Assembly: GCF_030441895.1 (NCBI RefSeq)
Contig: NZ_JARJAS010000001.1
DNA length: 64,000 bases
Direction: 5' to 3' (one strand)
Origin: Enterococcus_D entomosocium
GTDB lineage: Bacteria; Bacillota; Bacilli; Lactobacillales; Enterococcaceae
Shown: piece by piece, positions 42,704 through 51,905 of the stretch
How the letters are laid out: every line of letters begins with the position of its first letter
Position numbering within the stretch: the stretch's first letter is position 1
Notes under the pieces: generated by a model
The model's input: only the letters and a program-made list of their open reading frames with translations
Told to the model about the DNA's origin: nothing
Database searches by the model: none
Translations under genes and position numbers: made by a program

Positions 42704-45239
42704 AAATACCCCGATGATGGAACAGTATTTAAGCATCAAGGCTCAGTACCAAGATGCTTTTTTATTCTATCGTTTAGGAGATTTCTATGAATTATTTAAT
42801 GAGGATGCTGTCAAGGCAGCACAAATTTTAGAACTGACGTTAACCAGCCGCAACAAAAATGCGGAGGAACCGATCCCTATGTGTGGGGTGCCTTACCACG
42901 CCGCCAGCAATTACATCGACACCTTGATCGAGCAAGGCTACAAAGTAGCGATTTGTGAGCAAGTGGAAGACCCAAAAACCACCAAAGGAATGGTCAAACG
43001 CGAAGTCGTTCAACTGATCACGCCGGGAACGGTGATGGACAGTAAAGGCCTATCCGCCAAAGAAAACAACTTTTTAACAGCTGTTTTGCAGCAAGGGGAG
43101 CGTTTTGGCTTTGCCTATGTCGATCTAAGTACCGGTGAATTAAAAGCAGCGCAATTGGAAGATGAAGAAGCCGTCGTCAATGAGGCCGCCGCTCTGCAAA
43201 CGAAAGAAGTCGTTTTGTGCAGCGAGATTCCTGAATCATTGCAAACGATGCTGTCCAATCGCTTGAATGTCGTGTTTTCTAAGCAAGAAACGTTGGAAGA
43301 AAATGCCGAATTTCAATTTTTAACGGAACCTCTCTCCCAAGGGTTAGAAAAAGTAGTCACAGGGAAATTGCTAAGTTATTTGGCGATCACCCAAAAACGC
43401 AGTTTAGCCCACATTCAGCAAGCCGTGGAATATCAGCCGGATCATGCCTTGAAAATGGATCATTATTCCAAATTCAACTTAGAATTGACGCAGTCGATTC
43501 GAACCGGAAAAAAACAAGGGACTCTTTTGTGGTTGCTGGACGAGACAAAGACCGCAATGGGGGGACGTTTGTTAAAGCAATGGTTGGATCGTCCCTTGAT
43601 CCAGCCAAAGAAAATCACTGCCCGCCAAGAAATGGTCCAATCGTTACTGGACAGTTTCTTTGAGCGAGCAGATCTGCAAGAAGCGTTGACGAAAGTCTAT
43701 GACATGGAACGCCTAGTCGGACGGGTCGCCTTCGGAAATGTCAATGGCCGCGATTTGCTGCAGTTGAAATCTTCTTTGGAGCAAGTGCCTTTGATCGCGC
43801 AATTGCTGCAGGGGATCAACCGTGGCGAGTGGAATGACTTGCTGCTGGAATTAACGCCCTTAGATGATTTGGTTGCATTGATCGAAGCGGCGATCGATGA
43901 AGATGCCCCGTTGCAGATCACAGAAGGCAACATCATCAAAGACGGGTTCCATCAACAATTAGATGAATACCGTACGGCGATGCGTAACGGCAAGCAATGG
44001 TTGGCGGAATTAGAAGCCAACGAACGTCAAGCGATGGGGGTCAAAAACCTGAAAGTTGGGTTCAACCGCGTCTTTGGCTATTACATTGAGATCACGAAAG
44101 CCAATCTAGTGAATTTAGATACCTCTCGCTACGAGCGCAAGCAAACCTTAGCCAATGCGGAACGCTTTATTTCACCCGAGTTGAAAAAACTGGAGACTTT
44201 GATTTTAGAAGCCGAAGAAAAATCGGTGGATTTGGAATATCGCCTCTTTCTTGATGTTCGTGAAGAAGTGAAAAAGAGTATCACCCGTCTACAAAAGTTA
44301 GCCAAAGCCGTCAGTGCGGTCGATGTCTTACAAAGTTTCGCCACGGTTTCGGAACGCTACCAATACGTGCGGCCGACAGTAGCGAAAAAACGAGCAGTAT
44401 CGATCATCGATGGCCGTCATCCTGTAGTGGAAAAAGTCCTTGGTCACCAAGAGTACATTCCAAATAGTATCGTGATGGATGAAGAAACAGAGATCCTGTT
44501 GATCACAGGACCAAATATGTCTGGGAAAAGTACGTACATGCGGCAGTTTGCCTTGCTAGTCATTATGGCGCAGATCGGCTGTTTCGTACCGGCACAATCT
44601 GCAGAGATGCCGATTTTTGATCGGATCTTTACTCGCATCGGTGCCAGCGATGACCTGATCGCCGGTCAAAGTACGTTTATGGTAGAGATGATGGAAGCCA
44701 ACCAAGCGCTGCGTCATGCAACGCCTAACAGCTTGATTTTGTTTGATGAGTTAGGGCGCGGGACTGCGACCTATGATGGGATGGCATTGGCACAAGCCAT
44801 CATTGAATATATCCACAAAGAAGTTCATGCCAAAACACTTTTCTCCACCCATTATCATGAGCTGACGGTTTTAGATGAGGAATTGGCACACTTACGCAAT
44901 GTCCATGTCGGTGCCGTTGAAAAAGAAGGCGAAGTTGTCTTCTTGCATAAGATGATGGAAGGACCCGCAGATAAAAGCTATGGGATCCATGTAGCCAAAA
45001 TCGCTGGACTGCCAAGTGCACTCTTACAGCGCGCAGCGACGATCCTAAAAGCGCTGGAAGAACATGAACCGACGGTACAGCCAAAACCAGTCGTCGAAGA
45101 AAGTCAGCAGTTGTCGTTGTTTAGTGAAGTATCTACGGAAGAAATCGGCGTCATCGATCAATTGAAGAAATTGAATCTGTTGGAAATGACCCCGATGGAT
45201 GCTCTGAATACATTGTACGAGCTGCAAAAACGAATTTAG
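42687..45239 (+). CDS. mutS: DNA mismatch repair protein MutS
   Basis: An 850-residue MutS. The mismatch-reading motif FYELF occurs early (FLFYRLGDFYELFNEDA), then connector, core and clamp domains, Walker A GPNMSGKST at residues 608-616, and ELGRGTATYDGMALA. The C-terminal region ends with a helical tail. It recognises mismatches and recruits MutL. The ATG at 42687 is preferred over 42678 because AGGAGG immediately precedes 42678. It overlaps the preceding gene by 17 bp. Confidence 0.96.
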   Translation: MPQKTKNTPMMEQYLSIKAQYQDAFLFYRLGDFYELFNEDAVKAAQILELTLTSRNKNAEEPIPMCGVPYHAASNYIDTLIEQGYKVAICEQVEDPKTTKGMVKREVVQLITPGTVMDSKGLSAKENNFLTAVLQQGERFGFAYVDLSTGELKAAQLEDEEAVVNEAAALQTKEVVLCSEIPESLQTMLSNRLNVVFSKQETLEENAEFQFLTEPLSQGLEKVVTGKLLSYLAITQKRSLAHIQQAVEYQPDHALKMDHYSKFNLELTQSIRTGKKQGTLLWLLDETKTAMGGRLLKQWLDRPLIQPKKITARQEMVQSLLDSFFERADLQEALTKVYDMERLVGRVAFGNVNGRDLLQLKSSLEQVPLIAQLLQGINRGEWNDLLLELTPLDDLVALIEAAIDEDAPLQITEGNIIKDGFHQQLDEYRTAMRNGKQWLAELEANERQAMGVKNLKVGFNRVFGYYIEITKANLVNLDTSRYERKQTLANAERFISPELKKLETLILEAEEKSVDLEYRLFLDVREEVKKSITRLQKLAKAVSAVDVLQSFATVSERYQYVRPTVAKKRAVSIIDGRHPVVEKVLGHQEYIPNSIVMDEETEILLITGPNMSGKSTYMRQFALLVIMAQIGCFVPAQSAEMPIFDRIFTRIGASDDLIAGQSTFMVEMMEANQALRHATPNSLILFDELGRGTATYDGMALAQAIIEYIHKEVHAKTLFSTHYHELTVLDEELAHLRNVHVGAVEKEGEVVFLHKMMEGPADKSYGIHVAKIAGLPSALLQRAATILKALEEHEPTVQPKPVVEESQQLSLFSEVSTEEIGVIDQLKKLNLLEMTPMDALNTLYELQKRI

Positions 45240-45254
45240 AAAGAAGGTCAGCAG

Positions 45255-47363
45255 ATGGGAAAGATCCAAGAGCTATCCGAACGTCTGGCGAACCAAATCG
45301 CGGCAGGAGAAGTTGTTGAGAGACCGGCTTCTGTCGTCAAAGAATTAGTTGAAAATGCCGTGGATGCCGGCAGTACCCAAATCGATATTTTTATTGAAGA
45401 AGCAGGCTTGCGTAAAATCCAAGTCATCGATAATGGCGAAGGAATTGCAGAAGAGGATGTCTTGACTGCCTTTAAACGCCACGCCACCAGTAAAATCCAC
45501 AATCGAGATGACTTGTTTCGAATACGTACCCTCGGGTTTCGCGGGGAAGCTTTGCCTAGTATCGCTTCGGTTTCGATCCTCTCGATTGAAACGGCAGTCA
45601 AAGGTGCCCAACAAGGCTCCTTTGTGCGCTTAAAAGGCGGCGCTGTTGAAGAGCATCTGCCTGCCAACTTGCGACAAGGAACCAAGATCACTGTCGAAAA
45701 CCTCTTTTACAATACACCGGCACGTTTGAAATATGTCAAGACGCTGCAAACGGAACTTGCGAACATCGGCGATATCGTCAATCGGATCGCCCTGAGCCAT
45801 CCAGAAGTGGCTTTTCGCCTCGTTCATGAAGGCAATAAGATGTTGAGCACCACTGGAAGTGGGCAGTTAAAACAAACCATCGCCGGGATCTACGGAGTGG
45901 AAACGGCCAAAAAAATGATTGCGATCGATACTGAGGACCTCGACTTTAAAGTCACTGGCTTTGTGTCACTGCCAGAAGTCACCCGAGCCAGCCGCAACTA
46001 TTTATCCACGATCATCAATGGTCGTTATATTCGCAACTTTGCTTTGAATAAAGCGATCGTAGCCGGTTACGGGTCAAAATTGATGGTCGGTCGTTTTCCA
46101 TTAGCTGTCCTTGAAATCAAAATGGACCCCTTGCTAGTCGATGTCAATGTCCATCCGACTAAGCAAGAAGTTCGTTTGTCAAAAGAAGAAGAGCTAACGA
46201 AACTAATCAGTAAAGCCATCAATGAGGCGCTGCGGGAAATCAATTTGATTCCTAACGCGGCTGACAATCTGCGGTTTAAGAAAAAAGTTGCCGATCAGCC
46301 AAAAGCCCAGCAGCTTGGCTTGGAACTGGAGTCAGCAGGAAATTCGACTTCTGGTTTGTCTTATAATCGGGAAACCGGGAAATTTGAGGTTCAGGGCAGT
46401 ACTTATCAACAGACTGTGGATAACTCTGTGGAAAAACCTGTGGAGGAAGGTGGAAAACTTCCAGAAATGCCACAGGAATCTAGCGAAAACCTGTTGGAAG
46501 AAACCGAGGAAACCTTTCGCAGTTTGGAAGAGACGCTGCCAAATAAGCCTGTCCGAAAACCATTTGTGGAAGATCAGATGGAAACAAAAGCGCCGCTGCT
46601 AGAAGCGCCAGCCTTTCTCTCGGAAGAGACGCCAGAGCTTACGGCGCAAGATCTGCAAAATCAAGCGACTCTGCACCCGGAAATGCATGGGGATGACCGC
46701 AACTACCTGAAAACGGTCGAACGGTTGCTGGAAGAAGAACCAGCGAAGGAGCGTTTTCCCCAACTGGATTATTTTGGGCAGATGCATGGGACCTATTTGT
46801 TTGCCCAAAGCGAGGCGGGGCTATATATCGTCGACCAGCATGCGGCACAAGAACGAATCAAATATGAGTATTACCGCGAAAAAATCGGCGAAGTGACCAA
46901 TGACCTGCAAGAGTTGTTAGTGCCGATCGTTTTGGATTATCCCAACAGCGATGCACTGCAATTACAAGAACAAAGTGACAAGCTGGTAGAAGTCGGGATC
47001 CATCTGGAATCTTTTGGGACCAATAGTTTCATCGTCCGAGCGCACCCGACGTGGTACCCTAGCGGTGAAGAAGAAGCCATCATCCGCGAAATGATCGATA
47101 TGTTATTGACGACAGGAAGTGTCAGTGTCAAAAAGTTTCGTGAAGCAACCGCGATCATGATGAGCTGCAAACGATCCATCAAAGCCAATCATTATTTGAA
47201 TGAAGCACAAGCCCGGATCTTGTTGCAAGATTTAGCGAAATGCGAGAATCCCTTCAACTGTCCCCATGGTCGCCCGGTGCTGATCCATTTCACCAACAGC
47301 GACATGGAGCGGATGTTCAAACGGATTCAAGATCCTCATCGAGCAAGGAGTGGCATGGAATGA
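45255..47363 (+). CDS. mutL: DNA mismatch repair protein MutL
   Basis: A 702-residue MutL. The N-terminal GHKL ATPase shows NQIAAGEVVERPASVVKELVENAVDAG and TLGFRGEALPSIASV; an acidic, variable linker spans about residues 340-490. The C-terminal domain contains DQHAAQERIKYE, the endonuclease motif DQHA-x2-E-x4-E, so this MutL should nick DNA as in organisms lacking MutH. It is 15 bp after mutS; its stop overlaps the maf start. Confidence 0.95.
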   Translation: MGKIQELSERLANQIAAGEVVERPASVVKELVENAVDAGSTQIDIFIEEAGLRKIQVIDNGEGIAEEDVLTAFKRHATSKIHNRDDLFRIRTLGFRGEALPSIASVSILSIETAVKGAQQGSFVRLKGGAVEEHLPANLRQGTKITVENLFYNTPARLKYVKTLQTELANIGDIVNRIALSHPEVAFRLVHEGNKMLSTTGSGQLKQTIAGIYGVETAKKMIAIDTEDLDFKVTGFVSLPEVTRASRNYLSTIINGRYIRNFALNKAIVAGYGSKLMVGRFPLAVLEIKMDPLLVDVNVHPTKQEVRLSKEEELTKLISKAINEALREINLIPNAADNLRFKKKVADQPKAQQLGLELESAGNSTSGLSYNRETGKFEVQGSTYQQTVDNSVEKPVEEGGKLPEMPQESSENLLEETEETFRSLEETLPNKPVRKPFVEDQMETKAPLLEAPAFLSEETPELTAQDLQNQATLHPEMHGDDRNYLKTVERLLEEEPAKERFPQLDYFGQMHGTYLFAQSEAGLYIVDQHAAQERIKYEYYREKIGEVTNDLQELLVPIVLDYPNSDALQLQEQSDKLVEVGIHLESFGTNSFIVRAHPTWYPSGEEEAIIREMIDMLLTTGSVSVKKFREATAIMMSCKRSIKANHYLNEAQARILLQDLAKCENPFNCPHGRPVLIHFTNSDMERMFKRIQDPHRARSGME

Positions 47364-47920
47364 TTATTTTGGCTTCACAGTCGCCGCGACGCAAAGAATT
47401 ATTAGCGGAGTTAGTCCCGGAATTTGCGGTCATACCAGCGGATATCGACGAGTCGGTCCGACCAAACGAAGCGGCGATCCCTTATGTCCAACGGATGGCA
47501 GCAGAAAAAGCGGCGGCTATTACGCAAGCATATCCTGAAGATCTGGTGATCGCGAGCGATACCACGGTCGTGGTGGATGAAGAAATCTTAGGAAAGCCAG
47601 CCGACCGTGAAGATGCTCGGTCGATGTTACGAAAAATGAACGGACGGACCCATTGGGTGCATACCGCCGTCGTTTTACAAAAAGGCAAACAACAGCGCCA
47701 AGCAGTGGTTTCGGCGGAAGTTGTGTTTCGTCCTTTGACGGATCAAGAGATCGACCAATATCTTGTCTTAGATGAGTACCAAGACAAAGCGGGCGCCTAT
47801 GGGATCCAAGGGGCGGCCAAAGTATTTGTCTCATCGATAAACGGCGATTTTTATACAATTGTAGGGTTTCCTGTCACTACGGTCTATCAGTTGTTGCAAG
47901 AGTTTATGGAGGAGGAATAA
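47360..47920 (+). CDS. maf: Maf family nucleotide pyrophosphatase
   Basis: A 186-residue Maf protein starting MIILASQSPRRKELLAEL, with SDTTVVVDEEILGKPADREDA and the YQDKAGAYGIQGAAKVFV block. Maf enzymes hydrolyse non-canonical or pyrimidine nucleoside triphosphates and, in Bacillus, influence septum formation. The ATG overlaps the mutL TGA (ATGA), so the gene is translationally coupled to mismatch repair. Confidence 0.93.
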   Translation: MIILASQSPRRKELLAELVPEFAVIPADIDESVRPNEAAIPYVQRMAAEKAAAITQAYPEDLVIASDTTVVVDEEILGKPADREDARSMLRKMNGRTHWVHTAVVLQKGKQQRQAVVSAEVVFRPLTDQEIDQYLVLDEYQDKAGAYGIQGAAKVFVSSINGDFYTIVGFPVTTVYQLLQEFMEEE

Positions 47921-47922
47921 GG

Positions 47923-48321
47923 ATGGATGTTTCTGGTAGTTGTCTTTGCGGCAAAGTCACGATTGACTTGACTGGAGTTTCGAAAGAAATCACGGTTTGT
48001 CATTGTAGTCTCTGCCAGAAATTTCACGGCGGACCGATGTTTGCTCTTGCGCCATGTTCTGAGAACCAGATGGCTCTTCAAGGAGCGAAGTGGCTGCGAC
48101 GTTATGATTCTTCTAAGTGGGCACAGCGAGGATTTTGCAGTCAATGCGGCTCGAGTCTGTTCTTTTACCTCAAAGAAGCACACACCTATTTTTTTGCGGC
48201 CGGGTTATTTGGCAACTTGCCAGAAGCTGTCTTAACCGAAGAAATCTATACAAAAGACCAACCGCAGTTTTACCATTTTGCGGAACCAACGACTCGTTGG
48301 GAAAAGCTGCAAAACCCTTAA
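47923..48321 (+). CDS. GFA family protein (glutathione-dependent formaldehyde-activating-like)
   Basis: A 132-residue zinc protein of the GFA/CENP-V family. Zinc-site cysteines occur as GSCLCG near the N-terminus, CHCSLCQKFHGG, and GFCSQCGSS. The family is named for a formaldehyde-glutathione reaction that is disputed; a general thiol-adduct role is possible in this glutathione-making organism. It starts 3 bp after maf. Confidence 0.88.
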   Translation: MDVSGSCLCGKVTIDLTGVSKEITVCHCSLCQKFHGGPMFALAPCSENQMALQGAKWLRRYDSSKWAQRGFCSQCGSSLFFYLKEAHTYFFAAGLFGNLPEAVLTEEIYTKDQPQFYHFAEPTTRWEKLQNP

Positions 48322-48339
48322 ATAATTTGAGCAAGTCAT

Positions 48340-48368
48340 TTTACATTCGCTAAGAAAAAAGGCATGAT
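48340..48368 (+). promoter_or_regulatory. msrB promoter
   Basis: TTTACA and CATGAT have 17-bp spacing, 42 bp before the msrB ATG. Confidence 0.45.
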
Positions 48369-48409
48369 AGAGCATACAGGATGAGTCTAGAGGGAAAGCA
48401 GGTGAAAAA

Positions 48410-48841
48410 ATGACAGATAAAAAAGAATTAAAAGAAAAATTGTCACCGATCGAATATGCGGTGACCCAAGAAAATGCAACTGAACGCCCCTTTACTGGCG
48501 AGTATGATGATTTTTATGAAAAAGGGATCTATGTTGATATCGTCAACGGAGAACCACTGTTTGCTTCTACTGATAAATATGACGCCGGTTGTGGCTGGCC
48601 TTCCTTTTCGAAGCCGATCAGTCGCCAAGATATTCAAGAAAAAGCCGATTTTTCTCACGGTATGCATCGGGTAGAAGTCCGCAGCAAAGAAGCTGACTCT
48701 CATTTAGGACATGTTTTTTCAGACGGTCCTCAAGACAAAGGCGGTTTGCGCTATTGTATCAACTCGGCAGCATTGAAGTTCATCCCTTTAGCAGAAATGG
48801 ATGAAAAAGGCTATGGCGAATTCAAATCACTCGTTGAGTAA
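48410..48841 (+). CDS. msrB: Peptide-methionine (R)-S-oxide reductase MsrB
   Basis: A 143-residue MsrB with DAGCGWPSFSKPI, HLGHVFSDGP and RYCINSAALKF, the last holding the catalytic cysteine. It repairs R-methionine sulfoxide in proteins. The two CxxC zinc motifs of some MsrB proteins are absent. The ribosome site AAAGCAGG is weak. Next to the GFA gene, so a small redox/adduct-repair neighbourhood, but it has its own promoter. Confidence 0.95.
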   Translation: MTDKKELKEKLSPIEYAVTQENATERPFTGEYDDFYEKGIYVDIVNGEPLFASTDKYDAGCGWPSFSKPISRQDIQEKADFSHGMHRVEVRSKEADSHLGHVFSDGPQDKGGLRYCINSAALKFIPLAEMDEKGYGEFKSLVE

Positions 48842-49023
48842 GTATTAGGAACTGTGTGCGAAAAAAAAGATGCAGCAGCATGTCTCGTTTGAAAAAATGC
48901 GACTGAAACAACGGTTTTTCCTCCGTTTGTTTCCTGCTAAGCCTTTTCCTTCGTTCACAGTCCTTTTTTTGCCCTCTCGTCTGTGCTACAATAAAGGGAA
49001 CATATGTACAGAAAGGAAAGCAC

Positions 49024-49614
49024 ATGTACGAATATATCATAGGGAAAGTAACGGATATCTTTCCGGCGTATATCGTCGTTGAGACCCATGGCATCGGCTA
49101 TCAGATCGCTTTTGGCAATCCGTATTCATTTAGCGGCAAGTTAAACCAAGAAGTAAAAATCTATCTGCACCAAGTGATTCGTGAAGATGCCCATAGTCTC
49201 TACGGCTTTGCCACGATCGAAGGCAAGCAGTTGTTTTTAAAATTGATCAGTGTCTCAGGCATTGGACCCAAGAGTGCGTTAGCAATTATGGCCAATGAAG
49301 ACCATACAGGGTTGATCACAGCAGTCGAAAATGGGGACGTCAACTATTTGACTAAGTTCCCAGGTGTCGGTAAAAAGACGGCGCAGCAAATGATCCTAGA
49401 CTTGAAAGGCAAAGTGGCTGAACTGGTTGGAGAAGAAGCGATCGTTCCTCTAAGCGTGGCAACGACTGCTTTAGATGAAGCGATGGAAGCCTTGAAAGCA
49501 TTGGGTTATAGCGAAAAAGAAGTCAAGAAAGCCGAAAAACAATTAGCGGCGAATACGACAAAATCGACGGATGAGTACTTGCGGGAAGCTCTCCGATTGA
49601 TGATGAAAAAGTAA
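49024..49614 (+). CDS. ruvA: Holliday junction branch migration protein RuvA
   Basis: A 196-residue RuvA: N-terminal OB fold (MYEYIIGKVTDIFPAYIVVETHGIGYQI), two helix-hairpin-helix motifs (LISVSGIGPKSALAIM, KFPGVGKKTAQQMILDL) and a C-terminal RuvB-binding domain (ALDEAMEALKALGYSEKEVKKA). It binds Holliday junctions and loads RuvB. Start behind AGAAAGGAAAG. A TACAAT -10 box lies 38 bp upstream of the start; ruvB follows after 14 bp. Confidence 0.96.
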   Translation: MYEYIIGKVTDIFPAYIVVETHGIGYQIAFGNPYSFSGKLNQEVKIYLHQVIREDAHSLYGFATIEGKQLFLKLISVSGIGPKSALAIMANEDHTGLITAVENGDVNYLTKFPGVGKKTAQQMILDLKGKVAELVGEEAIVPLSVATTALDEAMEALKALGYSEKEVKKAEKQLAANTTKSTDEYLREALRLMMKK

Positions 49615-49628
49615 GGAGCAAGTAGACG

Positions 49629-50630
49629 ATGGATGAACGAATTGTTTCGCCAGAAAGTACTGAACAAGAAGAGATCATCGAAAAATCCTTGCGTCCGCAA
49701 ACCCTTGCCCAATATATCGGACAAGACAAAGTCAAGCAGGAGCTTTCGATTTATATCCAAGCGGCGAAAAATCGAGAAGAAGCGTTGGATCATGTCCTCT
49801 TATATGGTCCGCCAGGCTTAGGGAAAACGACGATGGCAATGGTGATCGCCAACGAGATGCAGGTCCAAATCAAGACGACCAGCGGTCCTGCGATCGAAAA
49901 ACCAGGGGATTTGATTGCGATCTTGAATGAGCTGCAGCCGGGGGATGTTCTGTTTATCGATGAGATCCATCGCTTGCCTCGTGTCGCCGAAGAAATGCTT
50001 TATTCGGCAATGGAAGATTTTTATGTGGATATCATGGTGGGGCAAGGGACAACGGCTCACCCAGTTCATTTTCCGCTCCCGCCATTTACCTTAGTCGGCG
50101 CAACGACGCGGGCGGGGATGCTCTCGGCGCCACTACGGGATCGTTTCGGGATCATTTCTCATATGCAATATTATGAAGACCATGATTTAAAAGAGATCGT
50201 GCAGCGGACTGCGTCCATCTTTGAAACGGATATCGTGGAAGAAGGGGCGATCGAAATCGCCCGTCGGTCACGAGGCACCCCGCGGATCGCCAACCGTTTG
50301 CTTAAACGAGTTCGCGATTATGCGCAAGTGCAAGCAGATGGGTTGATCGATCGCACCGTTGCTGACCAGGCATTGGCACTTTTGGCAGTCGATCATGCTG
50401 GCTTGGATTATATCGATCAGAAATTGATCCGCACGATGATCGAATTGTACCAAGGCGGCCCGGTGGGATTAAGTACGATCGCTGTCAATATCGGGGAAGA
50501 AACTGAAACAGTGGAAGATATGTACGAACCGTTTTTGATCCAAAAAGGATTTTTGAAACGTACCTCGCGTGGGCGGATCGCAACACCGTTAGCCTATGAC
50601 CATTTTGGCTATCCCCAAAGAAGTGATTAG
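49629..50630 (+). CDS. ruvB: Holliday junction helicase motor RuvB
   Basis: A 333-residue AAA+ ATPase with Walker A GPPGLGKTT at residues 60-68, Walker B VLFIDEIHRL, sensor VGATTRAGMLSAPLRDRFG and a C-terminal winged helix (TIAVNIGEETETVEDMYEPFLIQKGFLKRTSRGR). It drives branch migration with RuvA. The same operon, then a terminator; RuvC is absent, as normal for Firmicutes, which use RecU. Confidence 0.97.
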   Translation: MDERIVSPESTEQEEIIEKSLRPQTLAQYIGQDKVKQELSIYIQAAKNREEALDHVLLYGPPGLGKTTMAMVIANEMQVQIKTTSGPAIEKPGDLIAILNELQPGDVLFIDEIHRLPRVAEEMLYSAMEDFYVDIMVGQGTTAHPVHFPLPPFTLVGATTRAGMLSAPLRDRFGIISHMQYYEDHDLKEIVQRTASIFETDIVEEGAIEIARRSRGTPRIANRLLKRVRDYAQVQADGLIDRTVADQALALLAVDHAGLDYIDQKLIRTMIELYQGGPVGLSTIAVNIGEETETVEDMYEPFLIQKGFLKRTSRGRIATPLAYDHFGYPQRSD

Positions 50631-50635
50631 AACGA

Positions 50636-50668
50636 AGCAGCAATCAACGATGATTGCTGCTTTTTTGT
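50636..50668 (+). terminator. ruvAB terminator
   Basis: A perfect 11-bp stem AGCAGCAATCA / TGATTGCTGCT with a 4-nt loop is followed by T6. Confidence 0.9.
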
Positions 50669-50674
50669 GCTTTT

Positions 50675-50688
50675 GGTGAAACGTTTCT
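50675..50688. promoter_or_regulatory. LacI-family operator O1 (upstream)
   Basis: GGTGAAACGTTTCT, core palindrome GAAACGTTTC with central CG as in LacI-family sites. It is the exact reverse complement of the site at 50915-50928, with centres 240 bp apart. It lies between the ruvB terminator and the sugar operon promoter. Confidence 0.7.
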
Positions 50689-50877
50689 TTTTATTTTTTA
50701 ATAATTTCTGAGAATCAATAGATGTTGAAAAAATACATTATTTGTGAAATTTGATTAAATGGAAGTGTTTGGAAAAATGATTTCTTATGAAAAGGCTGAT
50801 ATAATAGCTTTTGTGTTTGTGAGGAAATCAACGAAATTTGTGAAAAAAGAAAACCTGAAAAAAATAATTGGAAAGGC

Positions 50878-50906
50878 TTGCATTTTCGAATGGCAGCGGA
50901 TATAAT
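50878..50906 (+). promoter_or_regulatory. Sophoro-oligosaccharide operon promoter
   Basis: TTGCAT and a perfect TATAAT have 17-bp spacing. The start point would be near 50913, beside operator O2. The remaining DNA of 50689-50877 is AT-rich and contains no gene; a second TATAAT at 50800-50805 has no good -35 box. Confidence 0.8.
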
Positions 50907-50914
50907 CTTTTTGT

Positions 50915-50928
50915 AGAAACGTTTCACC
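50915..50928. promoter_or_regulatory. LacI-family operator O2 (at the start point)
   Basis: AGAAACGTTTCACC, beginning 9 bp after the -10 box, so a bound repressor would block initiation or early elongation. The likely ligand-controlled protein is the LacI-type regulator encoded at the end of the same operon. Confidence 0.8.
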
Positions 50929-50982
50929 AAAATGTGGAGATATACGTAGTGTTGCGAGGATAGAAAGAAGGAGATTTTGTGT

Positions 50983-51894
50983 ATGAGTAAACTGCAAAAG
51001 TTTTATAGTCAACGGCAGCTTCACTGGATGGTTTTTCCCGGCGTGGCATTTATGATCGTATTTAATTATATTCCGATCTACGGAATTATAATCGCTTTCA
51101 AAAACTATACGGTGATTGACACGATTTCATCAGCACCATGGGTTGGGTTAGAGAATTTCCGTATCATTATGAATGACAGTTTTTTCTGGGAAGCAGTTAG
51201 AAATACGTTAGCCATCAGCTTATTGAAATTAGGATTAGGTTTTGCGATCCCGATTGTGTTAGCCATTATGATTTTTGAAATGCAAGATGGCCGCTTGAAG
51301 AAATTTATTCAAACGGTTTCATACATTCCCCATTTTTTCTCATGGATCGTGCTAGGTGGGATGATGATCTCTTGGCTGTCAACGAACGGCTTTATCAACC
51401 AAGTGTTGATGTCCGTAGGATTGATGGACAAAGGGGTCAATCATCTATTGGATCCAAGCAAATATTGGTGGATCGCGGTCCTTTCGGATCTATGGAAAGA
51501 AGTCGGCTGGGGAACGATTCTTTACTTGGCAGGTATGTCGCGGATCGATCCAACGTTTTATGAAGCCGCACGAATCGATGGTGCCAGCAAGCTAAGACAG
51601 ATTCGTTCGATCACATTGCCATTACTGACACCGATCATCTCCTTAAACTTGATTCTGAATGTGAGCGGTATCTTAGGGTCAAACCTAGATCAAACATTAG
51701 TTTTGATGAATTCACAGAACCAAAACCGTTCAGAAGTTATCAACTCCTTTGTTTATAAAATGGGGTTGACGCAAGGTGATTTCTCTTATGCAACTGCTGT
51801 CGGCTTGGGGATCGCGGTCATTTCCGTCATCTTATTGGTGATCACGGATCGAGTGACCCGCAAGTTGAACAACGGCAATTCAGTTATCTTATAG
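50983..51894 (+). CDS. ABC sugar transporter permease (LplB/MalF type)
   Basis: A 303-residue CUT1-family permease with about six membrane segments and the coupling (EAA) loop FYEAARIDGASKLRQIRSITLPLLTP. It resembles LplB/YtcP-type permeases that import oligosaccharides. The ATG at 50983 follows AAGAAGGAG; an in-frame TTG 6 nt upstream is less likely. It is the first gene of the inferred 1,2-beta-oligoglucan operon and is followed by its partner permease after 11 bp. No ATPase gene is in the operon. Confidence 0.92.
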   Translation: MSKLQKFYSQRQLHWMVFPGVAFMIVFNYIPIYGIIIAFKNYTVIDTISSAPWVGLENFRIIMNDSFFWEAVRNTLAISLLKLGLGFAIPIVLAIMIFEMQDGRLKKFIQTVSYIPHFFSWIVLGGMMISWLSTNGFINQVLMSVGLMDKGVNHLLDPSKYWWIAVLSDLWKEVGWGTILYLAGMSRIDPTFYEAARIDGASKLRQIRSITLPLLTPIISLNLILNVSGILGSNLDQTLVLMNSQNQNRSEVINSFVYKMGLTQGDFSYATAVGLGIAVISVILLVITDRVTRKLNNGNSVIL

Positions 51895-51905
51895 GAGGAA
51901 AAAAC

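Noticed and set aside
50675..50928. CcpA cre sites
   Set aside because: The palindrome TGAAACGTTTC is 12 bp with a tight CG centre, whereas cre sites are usually 14 bp. The two copies are identical to each other and a dedicated LacI-type regulator is in the operon. Weak CcpA binding is not excluded.
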